35,920 bases of DNA from Streptomyces beihaiensis (GTDB lineage Bacteria > Actinomycetota > Actinomycetes > Streptomycetales > Streptomycetaceae), in assembly GCF_026274175.1 (NCBI RefSeq), contig NZ_JAPHNL010000294.1:1-35920 (forward strand). The letters run 5' to 3'. This document shows positions 1 to 8,461 of the stretch, one piece after another. Position 1 is the stretch's first letter. Each line of letters begins with the position of its first letter. The notes under the pieces were generated by a model. That model did no database searches. It saw only the letters and a list, made by a program, of their open reading frames with translations, and was not told the DNA's origin. The translations under genes and the position numbers were made by a program.

Positions 1-99
1 CGGCCGCGACCGTCAGGGGCGGTGCCGGTCGGGGACGGTGCCGCACGACCACGCGTCGGGCGACTGGCGGGAGCCGGGCGCCGGGGCGGGCGGCCACGG

Positions 100-600
100 T
101 CAACCGTCCGGGCGCTGATCCCCCCGCCCGGTCCGGCCTCGCTCACGCCGCTCCTGCAACAGCCGGGAGCCGGTGAGGCGCTCGCCGAAGACGTCGTCCG
201 GGTTGGACAGGACACACGTCTCCAGGGAGAGACAGCCGCAGCCGATGCAGTCCGTCAGGTGGTCCCGCAGACGGCCCAACTGCCGGATACGCTCGTCGAG
301 TTCGGAGCGCCACGCCTCCGACAGGTGCGCCCAGTCGGCGCGGTTCGGGGTGCGCCCCTCGGGCAGCTCGGCGAGCGCCTGGCGGATCGTGGCGAGCGGG
401 ATACCGACGCGCTGCGAGGCGCGGATGAAGGCGACCCGGCGCAGGGTGTCACGGCTGTAGCGGCGCTGGTTGCCCGAGGTGCGGCGGCTGCCGATGAGGC
501 CCTTGGACTCGTAGAAGTGCAGGGCCGACACAGCGACGCCGCTGCGCGCCGACAGCTGGCCGACGGTGAGCTCATGGATCTTCTCCGGAATCTGTGGCAC
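100..600 (-). CDS. soxR: SoxR, redox-sensing MerR-family regulator
   Basis: This 166-residue protein has a MerR-type winged helix at its N-terminus (residues about 11-80, starting [12 protein letters not shown] with a HFYESKGLI recognition segment), then a dimerisation helix. It carries the SoxR iron-sulfur motif C118-x2-C121-x-C123-x5-C129, which holds a [2Fe-2S] cluster. In streptomycetes SoxR senses redox-active compounds such as the organism's own pigments and activates a few oxidoreductase and transporter genes (family knowledge). I chose the GTG start because it gives the usual start just before PQIPEK and the usual length. The C-terminal tail after the cysteines is basic and poorly structured. 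It diverges from the MaoC gene across 96 bp. I saw no clear SoxR box in the window. Confidence 0.94.
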   Translation of the reverse strand: MPQIPEKIHELTVGQLSARSGVAVSALHFYESKGLIGSRRTSGNQRRYSRDTLRRVAFIRASQRVGIPLATIRQALAELPEGRTPNRADWAHLSEAWRSELDERIRQLGRLRDHLTDCIGCGCLSLETCVLSNPDDVFGERLTGSRLLQERRERGRTGRGDQRPDG

Positions 601-641
601 CCACCCGACCCTACGGCCTGTCCGTGGGCGCGCGGCGTTGT

Positions 642-647
642 TAGCAT
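642..647 (+). promoter_or_regulatory. possible -10 of the MaoC gene
   Basis: TAGCAT fits the streptomycete TAnnnT pattern. It lies just upstream of the TetR-type dyad at 656-671, so a transcript would start within or beside that operator. No good -35 was seen. Confidence 0.35.
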
Positions 648-655
648 GCCCAGAG

Positions 656-671
656 CTGAGCAAGCGCTTAG
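656..671. promoter_or_regulatory. TetR-type operator, copy A (MaoC promoter)
   Basis: The imperfect palindrome CTGAGC-AAGC-GCTTAG lies 25 bp upstream of the MaoC start. The same half-sites with the same 4-bp spacing recur at 1856-1871 upstream of the TetR gene that converges on maoC. The natural reading is one regulator controlling both genes. Confidence 0.7.
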
Positions 672-696
672 ACAATTGACTGGGAGGTCGTCGGAC

Positions 697-1158
697 ATGG
701 CGGAGCCGCGGGTTTTCAAGGGCGTCGAGGAGCTGAAGGGCGCGGTCGGCGAGCAGCTCGGCCACAGTGACTGGGTGACGATCGAGCAGGCGCGGATCGA
801 CCGCTTCGCCGAGGCGACGGGTGACCACCAGTGGATCCACGTCGACCCGGAGCGGGCCAAGTCGGGGCCGTTCGGCACGACCATCGCGCACGGCTATCTG
901 ACCCTGTCGCTGCTCCCGCTGTTCGGCCCGCAGCTGCTCGCGGTCGAGGGCACGAAGATGGGCGTCAACTACGGGACGAACAAGGTCCGCTTCCCCGCGC
1001 CGGTACCGGTCGGGTCCCGGCTGCGCGCCACGGCGAAGATCACCGGCGCCGACGACGTGCCGGGCGGCGTACAGCTGACCGTCGCGTTCACCGTGGAGCG
1101 CGAGGGCGGCGACAAGCCGGTGTGTGTCGCGGAGTCGGTCTCCCGCTACTACTTCTGA
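697..1158 (+). CDS. MaoC-family (R)-hydratase / dehydratase
   Basis: This 153-residue single hot-dog domain protein carries the MaoC/R-hydratase signature: an ATGDxxxxH motif gives the catalytic pair D43 and H48. It should hydrate or dehydrate an acyl-CoA (enoyl-CoA to 3-hydroxyacyl-CoA), but the substrate cannot be read from sequence. GGGAGG at about 682-687 precedes the ATG with good spacing. The open frame extends far upstream, but that part is the antisense of soxR and not coding. The gene converges on a TetR gene and their 3' ends overlap by 10 bp. Both promoters carry the same CTGAGC-N4-GCTTAG dyad. Confidence 0.93.
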   Translation: MAEPRVFKGVEELKGAVGEQLGHSDWVTIEQARIDRFAEATGDHQWIHVDPERAKSGPFGTTIAHGYLTLSLLPLFGPQLLAVEGTKMGVNYGTNKVRFPAPVPVGSRLRATAKITGADDVPGGVQLTVAFTVEREGGDKPVCVAESVSRYYF

Positions 1159-1817
1159 GCCACGGCCGGGCGGGGCTCCGCCCCGACCATGCGCAGGACG
1201 AGGTCGGCGTAGAGCGCGCCGACCTCGTCCGGCGTGCGCCGGCCCTCGGTGTTGAACCACCGCGCCACGTCGATGCAGAGGGAGAGCACCGCGAGCGTGG
1301 TCCCCGGCACGTCGGGCACGTCGAACTCCCCCGACCGCACCCCGGACTCGATGATCTCCCGCACGGCGGCGTCGCTCCTGCGGCGCAGCTCGACGATCTG
1401 CGGGCGGTGCTCCGCGCCGAGGGAGTCCAGCTCGTACTGGACGACGCGCGCGGTCGTGTGGTGCCCGGCGTGCCAGCGGACGAACGAGCGCACCGCCTCC
1501 GCGAGCCGGTCGGCCGCGTCGCCCTCCCCGTCGGCCGCGTGGCGCAGGATCTCCAGCGCCTTCTCGTGGCCGATCCGGCTGATGCGCAGCAGCAGCTCTT
1601 CCTTGGTCTTGTAGTGGATGTAGAGCGCGGCGGGGCTCATCCCGGCGCGGCCCGCGATGTCCCGCGTCGTGGTGGCGTGGTAGCCGCGCTCGGCGAACGC
1701 CTCGACCGCGGCGACGAGCAGCCGCCGGGCCGCGTCGGGCGTGACCTCGCCCCACGGCATCTCCTCCGCGGCCTGCCGGTCCGCCACACGCTCGTCCTGC
1801 GTCATCGCTCCGCTCAC
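1149..1817 (-). CDS. TetR-family regulator, likely controls MaoC gene
   Basis: This is a TetR/AcrR regulator of 222 residues. The helix-turn-helix lies at about residues 28-74 ([18 protein letters not shown], then [20 protein letters not shown]), and the C-terminal ligand domain resembles those of regulators of acyl-CoA metabolism. The first codon is a GTG at 1817; an ATG at 1805 is an equally possible start, since neither has an ideal ribosome binding site. Its promoter holds the dyad CTGAGC-GGGC-GCTTAG at 1856-1871, so it probably represses itself and the convergent hydratase. The ligand is unknown, perhaps an acyl-CoA (inference). Confidence 0.9.
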   Translation of the reverse strand: MSGAMTQDERVADRQAAEEMPWGEVTPDAARRLLVAAVEAFAERGYHATTTRDIAGRAGMSPAALYIHYKTKEELLLRISRIGHEKALEILRHAADGEGDAADRLAEAVRSFVRWHAGHHTTARVVQYELDSLGAEHRPQIVELRRRSDAAVREIIESGVRSGEFDVPDVPGTTLAVLSLCIDVARWFNTEGRRTPDEVGALYADLVLRMVGAEPRPAVAQK

Positions 1818-1855
1818 ATCCTCACGACGGCTGGAGCCTCACCCTACCGGTTGAG

Positions 1856-1871
1856 CTGAGCGGGCGCTTAG
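1856..1871. promoter_or_regulatory. TetR-type operator, copy B (TetR autoregulation)
   Basis: CTGAGC-GGGC-GCTTAG lies about 40 bp upstream of the TetR start. It matches the dyad at 656-671 in all 12 half-site bases; only two bases of the spacer differ. Confidence 0.7.
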
Positions 1872-1887
1872 GACCTCTTCGAGCCGA

Positions 1888-2178
1888 TCACGCCACCGGC
1901 TTGAACGGGTCGTGTTCGGCCAGGATCTTCTCCAGGCGCGCCTGGTCGACGCGGCTGACGATACCGTCCGCTTCCTGGCGGTCCCTGACCACCTTGGCCA
2001 GCGTGAAGGCGGAGGTCGTGAGGTAGAGGACCGCGACCGCGAGGAACGCGCGGATCCAGGCGTCGGCGTCCAGGCGGTAGATGCCGATGGCCGTGGCGCT
2101 GAGCGCGACGGCGAAGGAGGCGACGGCCTGTCCGTAGAAGGCCGTCGTGCTCTGCTGCTTGACCGGTGTCTCACTCAT
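1888..2178 (-). CDS. small YiaA/YiaB-type two-helix membrane protein
   Basis: A 96-residue protein beginning MSETPVKQQSTTAFYGQ. Two hydrophobic segments are visible (about residues 17-34 and 43-64), the second followed by a charged helix rich in R, D and E. The FYGQ start and the layout fit the YiaA/B two-helix family (PF05360), whose function is unknown. I chose the ATG at 2178 over upstream codons because the extra residues are not protein-like. No strong ribosome binding site is visible. It stands alone, downstream of the acyl-CoA dehydrogenase on the same strand. Confidence 0.75.
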   Translation of the reverse strand: MSETPVKQQSTTAFYGQAVASFAVALSATAIGIYRLDADAWIRAFLAVAVLYLTTSAFTLAKVVRDRQEADGIVSRVDQARLEKILAEHDPFKPVA

Positions 2179-2221
2179 GCCCGACAGCATGGAGCGGGTG
2201 TGGCCCGTGCCACACCCGCTC

Positions 2222-2259
2222 ACGTACTCAGACACGTACTCAGAACGTACGTATTCAGA
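2222..2259. repeat. three copies of an 11-bp repeat
   Basis: ACGTACTCAGA occurs at 2222-2232 and 2234-2244, with a one-mismatch copy ACGTATTCAGA at 2249-2259 that overlaps the acyl-CoA dehydrogenase stop codon. The cluster lies between that stop and the next same-strand gene. It may be a regulatory iteron or a slippage product. Confidence 0.7.
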
Positions 2260-3406
2260 ACGCCGAGACGCCCGTCAGCGCGCGGCCGATGATGAGCTTC
2301 TGGATCTGGCTGGTGCCCTCGTAGAGGGTCATGACGCGGGCGTCGCGCAGCAGCTTGCCGACCGGGTACTCGTCGATGTACCCGTAGCCGCCGAAGACCT
2401 GGAGGGCGTTGTTGGCGCAGCGGACCGCCGCCTCCGACGCGAAGAGCTTCGCCTTGGACGCGGCCGTCGCGAACTCCTCACCCCGGTCGATGAGGTCGGC
2501 GACGCGCCAGGTCAGCAGGCGGGCGGCGTCCACGTCGACGGCGATGTCGCTCAGCAGCTCCTGGACCAGCTGGTACGAGGCGATCGGCTTGCCGAACTGC
2601 TCGCGCTCGCCCGCGTACCCGACCGCCGCGTCGAGCGCGGCCTGTGCGATGCCGACACAGCCGGCCGCCACCGACATGCGCCCCTTGGCCAGCGCCGACA
2701 TGGCGATGGAGAAACCCTTGCCCTCCCGCCCGAGCAGCGCGGAGGCGGGCACCCGCACGTCCTCCAGGGCCAGCTCGGCCGTGGCCTGGCCGCGCAGTCC
2801 GAGCTTGCCGTGGATGGTGCGGCGGGTGAGGCCGGGGGTGTCGGTGGGGACGAGGAACGCGCTGACGCCCTTGTGCCCCGGGGCGTCCGTGGAGCGGGCG
2901 AAGAGGAGGACGACGTCGGCCCAGGTGCCGTTGGTGATGAACATCTTGGAACCGTTGATCACGTAGTCGTCGCCGTCCCTGACGGCCTTGGTGACCAGGT
3001 TGCCCGCGTCCGAGCCCGTGCCCGGTTCGGTCAGGCCGAAGCAGCCGAGCGCCTCGCCGGCGGTGAGCCGGGGCAGCCACTGCCGCTTCTGCTCCTCGCT
3101 GCCGTACGTCTGGATCGTCTTGGCGACCAGGCCGAGGGAGACGGAGACGATGCCGCGCACCGACGAGTCGCCGCGCCCGAGTTCCTCGGTGACCAGGCAG
3201 TACGTGAGGTGGTCGCCGCCCGAGCCGCCGTACGCCTCGTCGATGGTCAGACCGAGGAAGCCGACCTCTCCGAGCTTCTTCACGATCGAGCGGTCGACGT
3301 CCTCGGCGCGGTCCCACGCCACGACGTTCGGCGCGATCTCGCCGTCCACGAAGTCCTTGGCGAGCCGCCGGGCGGCCGCCTGCTCCTCGCTCAGCTCCAG
3401 ATTCAC
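2255..3406 (-). CDS. acyl-CoA dehydrogenase
   Basis: A 383-residue FAD-dependent acyl-CoA dehydrogenase of normal length. Visible marks are the [13 protein letters not shown] and FITNGTWAD flavin-binding segments in the middle domain, [19 protein letters not shown] near the C-terminus, and YEGTSQIQ with the catalytic base E363. It should introduce the alpha-beta double bond in an acyl-CoA, passing electrons to ETF; chain specificity is unknown. The GTG start at 3406 is set by GGGGAG six bases upstream. It diverges from a TetR gene across a short region holding a 19-bp palindrome (3442-3460), and that regulator probably controls it. Confidence 0.95.
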   Translation of the reverse strand: MNLELSEEQAAARRLAKDFVDGEIAPNVVAWDRAEDVDRSIVKKLGEVGFLGLTIDEAYGGSGGDHLTYCLVTEELGRGDSSVRGIVSVSLGLVAKTIQTYGSEEQKRQWLPRLTAGEALGCFGLTEPGTGSDAGNLVTKAVRDGDDYVINGSKMFITNGTWADVVLLFARSTDAPGHKGVSAFLVPTDTPGLTRRTIHGKLGLRGQATAELALEDVRVPASALLGREGKGFSIAMSALAKGRMSVAAGCVGIAQAALDAAVGYAGEREQFGKPIASYQLVQELLSDIAVDVDAARLLTWRVADLIDRGEEFATAASKAKLFASEAAVRCANNALQVFGGYGYIDEYPVGKLLRDARVMTLYEGTSQIQKLIIGRALTGVSAF

Positions 3407-3441
3407 GGTCGACTCCCCGGGCGCGTGCGGCAACTGCTCGT

Positions 3442-3460
3442 AAATTAGCAGTGCTAGTTT
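3442..3460. promoter_or_regulatory. 19-bp TetR-type operator between ACAD and TetR genes
   Basis: AAATTAGCAGTGCTAGTTT is a palindrome with one mismatched pair around a central G. It lies between the divergent acyl-CoA dehydrogenase (start 3406) and TetR gene (start 3488). A related site with 15 of 19 identical bases lies upstream of the aldehyde dehydrogenase operon at 7252-7270. Confidence 0.8.
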
Positions 3461-3487
3461 TTGGCTGACAGCCCTACTATGTGCCGC

Positions 3488-4144
3488 ATGGCCCGACCGC
3501 GCAAGCCCCTCCTGAGCAGAGACCGCATCGTCGAGGCGGCGCGCGCCCTCGTCGACACCGAGGGCCTCGCGGCCGTCTCGACGCGGCGGCTGGCCGCCGA
3601 GCTCGGGGTGAGCGGGCCGTCCCTGTACAACCACTTCCGCACCAAGGACCAGATCCTGGAGGCGGTGGCGGACTCGGTGAGCGCCCAGGTCGACCTGACG
3701 ATGTTCGAGGCGGGGGACGAGCGGGACTGGCGCACGGCGCTGCACGACTGGGCCGTCTCCTACCGGGCGGCGCTGCGCGCCCACCCGAACATCGTGCCGG
3801 TGCTCGCCCGGGGCCCCGGCCGCAGGCCCGCCGGTCTACGCCTTGCCGACGCGGTGTTCGGCGCGATGACCGAGGCCGGGTGGCCGCCCGCGCAGGCCAC
3901 GTCGATCGGTGCGCTCATGCGGTATTTCGTGACCGGGTCGGCGCTGGGGTCGTTCGCGGGCGGGTTCGTCGACGACGAGACGGCGTACGACCCCGCGGAC
4001 TACCCCCACCTCGGGCAGGCGCATCGGCTGGCGGAGCAGCAGGAACTGGTGGACGAGCGCGCGTTCGAGACGGGTCTGGAGGCCCTGCTCGACGGGCTCG
4101 CCCACCAGTTCGCGCGTCTGCCCGCGGCGGGTGTGCGGCGCTGA
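3488..4144 (+). CDS. TetR-family regulator (TetR_C_1-like C-terminus)
   Basis: A 218-residue TetR regulator. The DNA-binding domain runs from about residue 9 to 55 (RDRIVEAARALVDTEGL, then STRRLAAELGVSGPSLYNHF). The C-terminal half, with the RYFVTGSALGSFAGGF segment, resembles the TetR C-terminal family of PF02909. The ATG at 3488 before ARPRKPLL is preferred; an ATG at 3479 is possible. It is transcribed away from the acyl-CoA dehydrogenase, and a shared operator lies between them. A near-identical operator in front of the aldehyde/alcohol dehydrogenase operon suggests a wider regulon. Confidence 0.93.
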   Translation: MARPRKPLLSRDRIVEAARALVDTEGLAAVSTRRLAAELGVSGPSLYNHFRTKDQILEAVADSVSAQVDLTMFEAGDERDWRTALHDWAVSYRAALRAHPNIVPVLARGPGRRPAGLRLADAVFGAMTEAGWPPAQATSIGALMRYFVTGSALGSFAGGFVDDETAYDPADYPHLGQAHRLAEQQELVDERAFETGLEALLDGLAHQFARLPAAGVRR

Positions 4145-4160
4145 GGCGTCAGGGCCTGCC

Positions 4161-4640
4161 CTACGCGGCCTCGATCGTCGCCACGTCGATCTTGCGCATC
4201 TTCATCATCGCGGCCATGACCCGGTCGGCCCGCTCCCGGTCGGGGCCGGTCAGCAGGTCCGGCAGGACCCGCGGCACGATCTGCCAGGACAGGCCGTACT
4301 TGTCCTTGAGCCAGCCGCACATGCTCTCCTCGCCGCCGTCCGCGGTCAGCCGGTCCCACAGACGGTCGACCTCGGCCTGGTCCGCGCAGTCGACGCTGAG
4401 CGACACGGCCTCGGTGAACGTGAACTCCGGGCCGCCGTTGAGCGCCTGGTACTGGGTGCCGGCCAGCCGGAAGGTGATCATCAGGGCCGCGCCGGGCTCC
4501 CCCGGGCCCTCCTCGCCCCAGCGCATCACGTCGAGGATCTCGGAGTCCTCGAACAGCGACACGTAGAAGTTCACGGCCTCCTCCGCCTGCCCGTCGAACC
4601 ACAGGCAGGGGCGGATCTTCTGCGCGGCGGTGGTGGTCAT
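4161..4640 (-). CDS. VOC-family protein (PhnB / 3-dmu-9_3-mt type)
   Basis: A 159-residue protein of the vicinal oxygen chelate superfamily, close to the PhnB/YjdN group (PF06983). It starts with IRPCLWFDGQAEEAVNFYVSLF and contains the typical GGPEFTFTEAVSLSVDC and YGLSWQIVPR segments, ending with a KMRKIDVATIEAA helix. Members bind a metal or a small molecule, but this group has no agreed reaction. GAGGAGG five to six bases before the ATG supports the start. It converges on the TetR gene at 4144 with a 16-bp gap. Confidence 0.93.
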   Translation of the reverse strand: MTTTAAQKIRPCLWFDGQAEEAVNFYVSLFEDSEILDVMRWGEEGPGEPGAALMITFRLAGTQYQALNGGPEFTFTEAVSLSVDCADQAEVDRLWDRLTADGGEESMCGWLKDKYGLSWQIVPRVLPDLLTGPDRERADRVMAAMMKMRKIDVATIEAA

Positions 4641-4708
4641 GGTGTGCCTCCTCGTCCGGTTTCAGGTTTCTCCTGTCACAGACCGCCCGCAACACCGGAA
4701 CTCATCGG

Positions 4709-5815
4709 TCAGAACACCACCAGCGCCCGGCCGCCCTTGCCCGCCACCATCGCGTCGAACGCCGCGGGGATCCCCTCCAGGCCGATCCGGTCGGTCACCA
4801 GGGCGCCGAGGTCGAGCCGCCCGGTCCTTACGTGCTCGGCGAGGACCGGCAGGTCCTGGGCCGGGTCGCAGTTGCCGTAGACGCAGCCCGCGAGGGTGCG
4901 CCCCCAGTGGAAGAGCTCCAGGGCGTTGAAGGTGACCTGCTGGTCCTTGCCGCCGATGCCGACGACCGTGGTGCGGCCGCCGCGCCGGGTGGACTCCCAT
5001 GCGGTACGGATCGTGACGGCGCGGCCGACGCACTCCACGGCCACGTCGACGCCCTGCTTGCCGGTGAGGGCGCGGATCTCGCGGGCGGTGTTCTCCGAGG
5101 CGATCACGTAGTCGGTGGCGCCGGCCTTGCGGGCCAGCTCCTCCTTCCGCGGGGAGACGTCGACCGCGACGATCTTCGACGCGCCCGCGATGCGCGCCGC
5201 CTGGATCGTGGCGAGGCCGACGCCGCCGACGCCGTACACCGCGACCGTCTCCCCCTCTCGTACGCGCGCCGAGTGGTGGACGGCGCCGTAGCCGGTCAGC
5301 ACCGCGCATCCGAGCAGCGCGGCGTCGGTGAGCGGTACACCGTCGGGGACGGGCAGCACGCAGTTCGCGGCGACGACCGTCTCCTCGGCGAACGCCGCGA
5401 CGTTCAGGCCGGGGTACAGGTCGTAGCCGTCGGCGGCCCGCTTGGCGTACACGTCGCCCGCGCCGGCCAGGGCGTTGGCGCACAGCCACACCTCGCCGAG
5501 CGTGCAGGCGTGGCAGCGGCCGCACGAGGGCGCCCAGTTGAGGACGACCCCGTCGCCGGGTGCCACGTGCGTGACGCCGTCGCCGACGGAGACGACGGTG
5601 CCCGCGCCCTCGTGGCCGAGGACGGCGGGGACCGGCACGCGCATGGTGCCGTCGGACAGGGAGAGGTCGGAGTGGCAGACCCCGGCGGCGGCGAGCTCGA
5701 CGCGGACCTGGCCGGGTCCGGGCTCGGGCAGCTCGATGTCGGCGAGCTCCAGCGGGGCGCCGACGGCGGGCAGCACGGCCGCGCGAACGGTGGAACGGCT
5801 CACGGAAACACTCAC
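4709..5815 (-). CDS. zinc-dependent alcohol dehydrogenase, class III-like
   Basis: A 368-residue medium-chain dehydrogenase. Catalytic zinc ligands are C47 (GVCHSD), H68 with E69 (GHEGAG) and C170 (LGCAVLTGYG). The structural zinc cysteines are C98, C101, C104 and C112. The nucleotide site is YGVGGVG (about 194-200). It is closest in style to class III and mycothiol- or NDMA-linked alcohol dehydrogenases of actinobacteria. Its GTG start overlaps the aldehyde dehydrogenase stop as GTGA, so the two are translationally coupled and probably act in sequence on an alcohol and its aldehyde. The substrate is unknown. Confidence 0.94.
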   Translation of the reverse strand: MSVSVSRSTVRAAVLPAVGAPLELADIELPEPGPGQVRVELAAAGVCHSDLSLSDGTMRVPVPAVLGHEGAGTVVSVGDGVTHVAPGDGVVLNWAPSCGRCHACTLGEVWLCANALAGAGDVYAKRAADGYDLYPGLNVAAFAEETVVAANCVLPVPDGVPLTDAALLGCAVLTGYGAVHHSARVREGETVAVYGVGGVGLATIQAARIAGASKIVAVDVSPRKEELARKAGATDYVIASENTAREIRALTGKQGVDVAVECVGRAVTIRTAWESTRRGGRTTVVGIGGKDQQVTFNALELFHWGRTLAGCVYGNCDPAQDLPVLAEHVRTGRLDLGALVTDRIGLEGIPAAFDAMVAGKGGRALVVF

Positions 5816-7209
5816 TTCCCCTGGAACTGGAGGGACTTGGTCTGGAGGTACTCGGCGAGGCCGTGCGCGCCGAGCTCGCGCCCGACTCCCGACTGCTTGT
5901 AACCGCCGAACGGCGCGAGGGGGTTGAAGCGGCCGCCGTTGATGTCGACCTGGCCGGTCTCCATCCGGCGGGCGAAGGCCGTCGCCTCGGCGTCGTCGGC
6001 CGCCCACACCGCGCCCGCGAGCCCGTACACGGTGTCGTTGGCGATGCGCAGGGCGTCGTCCTCGTCCTCGTAACGGATGATGGAGACGACCGGGCCGAAG
6101 ATCTCCTCCTGCGCGATGGTCATGTCGGGGGTGACGTCGGCGAAGACGGTCGGGGCGACGAAGTAGCCCTTCTCGTGCGGCGTCTCGGTGCCCCCGGCCA
6201 CGAGCCGGGCGCCCTCGGCGACGCCCTTCTCGATGTAGCCGCGCACGCGCGCCTGCTGCTTGGCGTTGACGAGCGGGCCGATGCGGTCGGCGTACTTGGC
6301 GGCGGCGGCCGCGGCGAGCTCGACGGCCTCGTCGTACCGGCCGGTGTCGACGAGCATGCGGGTCCAGGCACTGCACGTCTGGCCGGAGTTGCCCATCACG
6401 TTGGCGACGCCGACGTTGACCGCCTTCGCGAGGTCGGCGCTGGGCAGGACGACGTTGGCGGACTTGCCGCCGAGTTCGAGGGCGACCCGCTTGACCGCTG
6501 CGCCCGCCGTGGCGCCGATCTTCTTGCCGACCGCCGTGGAGCCGGTGAAGGAGACCAGGTCGACCCCCGGATGCTCGGCGAGCGCCTGGCCCGCGACCGG
6601 TCCGAGCCCGGTGACCAGGTTGAAGACGCCCGCGGGCACCCCGGCCTGGTGGACCGCCTCGGCGAACAGCTGGGCGACCAGCGGGGTGTCCTCGGCGGGC
6701 TTGAGGACGACGGTGCAGCCCGCGGCGAGGGCCGGGGCGACCTTGGCGACGATCTGGTGGAGCGGGTAGTTCCACGGCGTGATGGCGCCGACGACACCGA
6801 CCGGCTCCGCGTAGACGGTGGAGTTGCCGACCCGCTCCTCGAAGACGTACGTGGCGGCGAGCTCGGCGTACGAGCCCGCGACCAGGATCGGTACGCCCGC
6901 GTGCACGGACTGGGAGAACTTCAGGGGCGCGCCCAGCTCGGCGGTGACCGTCTCGGCGATCTCGTCCTTGCGGTCGACCAGGACGTCACGCAGCGCGGCG
7001 ATCCTGGCGGCGCGCTCGGCCGGTGGCGTGGCCGCCCAGGCCGGGAAGGCGGCGCGGGCGGCGCGTACGGCGGCGTCGACGTCGTCGGCGGTGCCCGCGG
7101 GGACATGGCCGATCACCTGTTCGTCGACCGGGTCGACGACGGCGATGGTGTCGGGTCCGGCGGCGGCCCGCCATCCACCGTCGATGTACATCCCCTCGTG
7201 GGCCTTCAT
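5812..7209 (-). CDS. NAD(P)-dependent aldehyde dehydrogenase
   Basis: A 465-residue aldehyde dehydrogenase of standard length. The general base is E245 in LELGGK and the nucleophile is C279 in SGQTCSAW; both are present at the usual 34-residue spacing. PWNYPLHQ, FTGSTAVGK and the C-terminal FGGYKQSG segments are also intact. It oxidises an aldehyde to an acid; together with the coupled alcohol dehydrogenase it would take an alcohol to a carboxylate. GAGGAG just before the ATG at 7209 decides the start. The promoter region carries the TetR-type operator at 7252-7270, so the operon is probably repressed until an inducer is present. Confidence 0.95.
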   Translation of the reverse strand: MKAHEGMYIDGGWRAAAGPDTIAVVDPVDEQVIGHVPAGTADDVDAAVRAARAAFPAWAATPPAERAARIAALRDVLVDRKDEIAETVTAELGAPLKFSQSVHAGVPILVAGSYAELAATYVFEERVGNSTVYAEPVGVVGAITPWNYPLHQIVAKVAPALAAGCTVVLKPAEDTPLVAQLFAEAVHQAGVPAGVFNLVTGLGPVAGQALAEHPGVDLVSFTGSTAVGKKIGATAGAAVKRVALELGGKSANVVLPSADLAKAVNVGVANVMGNSGQTCSAWTRMLVDTGRYDEAVELAAAAAAKYADRIGPLVNAKQQARVRGYIEKGVAEGARLVAGGTETPHEKGYFVAPTVFADVTPDMTIAQEEIFGPVVSIIRYEDEDDALRIANDTVYGLAGAVWAADDAEATAFARRMETGQVDINGGRFNPLAPFGGYKQSGVGRELGAHGLAEYLQTKSLQFQGK

Positions 7210-7251
7210 GGCTCTCCTCACGTGCGGTTCGCGGCGTCGTCCAGCGACACC

Positions 7252-7270
7252 AAACTAGCGGCGTTAGTTT
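7252..7270. promoter_or_regulatory. 19-bp TetR-type operator upstream of ALDH-ADH operon
   Basis: AAACTAGCGGCGTTAGTTT lies 42 bp upstream of the aldehyde dehydrogenase start and just past the stop of the upstream TetR gene. It has the same length and AAA..TAG..TTT outline as the site at 3442-3460, with 15 of 19 bases identical. Confidence 0.75.
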
Positions 7271-7289
7271 TTCGGCGCCAGGTCCGAGG

Positions 7290-7898
7290 TCAGTCGAGCA
7301 GACCCGCCAGATAGCCGCGCAGCAGCACCCGGGTCTGTTCGATGACGTCCGCGTCACCAGCCGGATCGAGCCGGAAGGCGAGCCGGATCACGGCGTCCGC
7401 GGCCTCGACCGCCACCAGGAAGGTACGGCGCAGCGCGTCGTCCGCGGCGCGTCCCAGGTGCGGCGCGAGCAGGTCCGCGAGCAGGTCCGCGAGCCGGTGG
7501 TTGGGGCCCGCCTCGGGGTCGCCGACCGGGATCTGGGTGCCGAAGTCGACGAGGGAGAAGCCGGGCGCGGTGCGCTTCATGGCCAGGTACTCGTCCAGTA
7601 CGACATCGGTGGCGGCGCGCCAGTCGCCCGCGGGCAGCACGTCCAGGCGCCGCGTGACGCGCTCGGCGTACCGCTCCAGGTTGCGTTCGGCGAGGGCGGC
7701 GACCATGGCGCGCTTGTTGCCGAAGAACCGGTAGACGGAGCCGATCGGGACGTCGGCACGGCTCGCGACGGAGCGCGTGCTCAGCTCGTCGTAGCCGCCT
7801 TCGTCGAGGAGTTCGGCGCAGGCGTCCAGGATCCGGGTCAGGCGCTCGGCGCTGCGCCGCTGGACGGGCGCGCGGCGCAGGGACGTCGAGGCGGGCAT
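7290..7898 (-). CDS. TetR-family regulator
   Basis: A 202-residue TetR regulator with a helix-turn-helix at about residues 16-62 (RLTRILDACAELLDEGGY, then STRSVASRADVPIGSVYRFF). The C-terminal domain, with FRLDPAGDADVIEQTR near the end, is of a common actinobacterial type without an assigned ligand. I prefer the ATG at 7898, with AGGGTGA eight bases upstream; a GTG at 7907 would overlap the lipoprotein stop as GTGA. It follows the lipoprotein gene directly and precedes the aldehyde dehydrogenase operon on the same strand, so it may govern either neighbour. Confidence 0.9.
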   Translation of the reverse strand: MPASTSLRRAPVQRRSAERLTRILDACAELLDEGGYDELSTRSVASRADVPIGSVYRFFGNKRAMVAALAERNLERYAERVTRRLDVLPAGDWRAATDVVLDEYLAMKRTAPGFSLVDFGTQIPVGDPEAGPNHRLADLLADLLAPHLGRAADDALRRTFLVAVEAADAVIRLAFRLDPAGDADVIEQTRVLLRGYLAGLLD

Positions 7899-7903
7899 GG
7901 CGG

Positions 7904-8419
7904 TCACCCTACGGCGGGCGACGCCGTCTCCGCCCCTGAAGCGGTGAGGTCCGCGGTGGCCTCGACCGGTTTGCCGCCCACCGCCCAGACGGTGTGGTCG
8001 TCGGCGAAGAGCCGCACGGTCACCTCGTTGGTGCCGCGGTGGACCCGCTCGCGCGGCAGCCGGTAGCCGGTACCCCGGAGCCGCGCCAGGCGGTGCCCGT
8101 CCAGGTAGAGCTGGGCGTAGCCGTGGCCGTGCACGGCTCGGGCCCGTGTGCCCTCGGGGCTGAGACGGAAGCGCACCGGCCGGATGCGGACGTCCCAGCC
8201 TCGCCTCGGATCGGCGTCCGGCTCGACGACGACGCCGACCCGCGGGGCGCCCTTCTCCGGGATCTGGCGCAGGGCGTGGCCGTCGCCGTCAGTGCGGTCG
8301 AGCACCTTGCCGGCGTGGCGCGGGCCGCCGTCGTCGTCGCCGCATCCGGCGGCTCCGACGAGCAGTGCGCAGACCAGCAGGGCGGCGCGGACGCCACGGA
8401 GCGACAGTGACCTGGACAT
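7904..8419 (-). CDS. secreted lipoprotein, unknown function
   Basis: A 171-residue protein starting [26 protein letters not shown]: a basic n-region, a hydrophobic core and a lipobox ending at C26, so a predicted lipoprotein on the outer face of the membrane. The linker GDDDGGPRH is followed by a beta-rich domain with [20 protein letters not shown] and a [19 protein letters not shown] end, a pattern seen in small extracellular beta-sandwich domains. I cannot name the family. Upstream ATG codons would bury the signal peptide, so they were rejected. It abuts the TetR gene downstream and may be cotranscribed with it. Confidence 0.85.
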   Translation of the reverse strand: MSRSLSLRGVRAALLVCALLVGAAGCGDDDGGPRHAGKVLDRTDGDGHALRQIPEKGAPRVGVVVEPDADPRRGWDVRIRPVRFRLSPEGTRARAVHGHGYAQLYLDGHRLARLRGTGYRLPRERVHRGTNEVTVRLFADDHTVWAVGGKPVEATADLTASGAETASPAVG

Positions 8420-8461
8420 GCCCGAGACGGTAGAGGATCGCTCACCTTTTCGGATCCGTCC

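Noticed and set aside
22-696. N-terminal extension of the MaoC open frame
   Set aside because: It is the antisense of soxR; the ATG at 697 has a ribosome binding site and gives the normal MaoC length.
2211-2235. Earlier start codons for the YiaA/B-like protein
   Set aside because: They add residues unlike the family and have no better ribosome binding site than the ATG at 2178.
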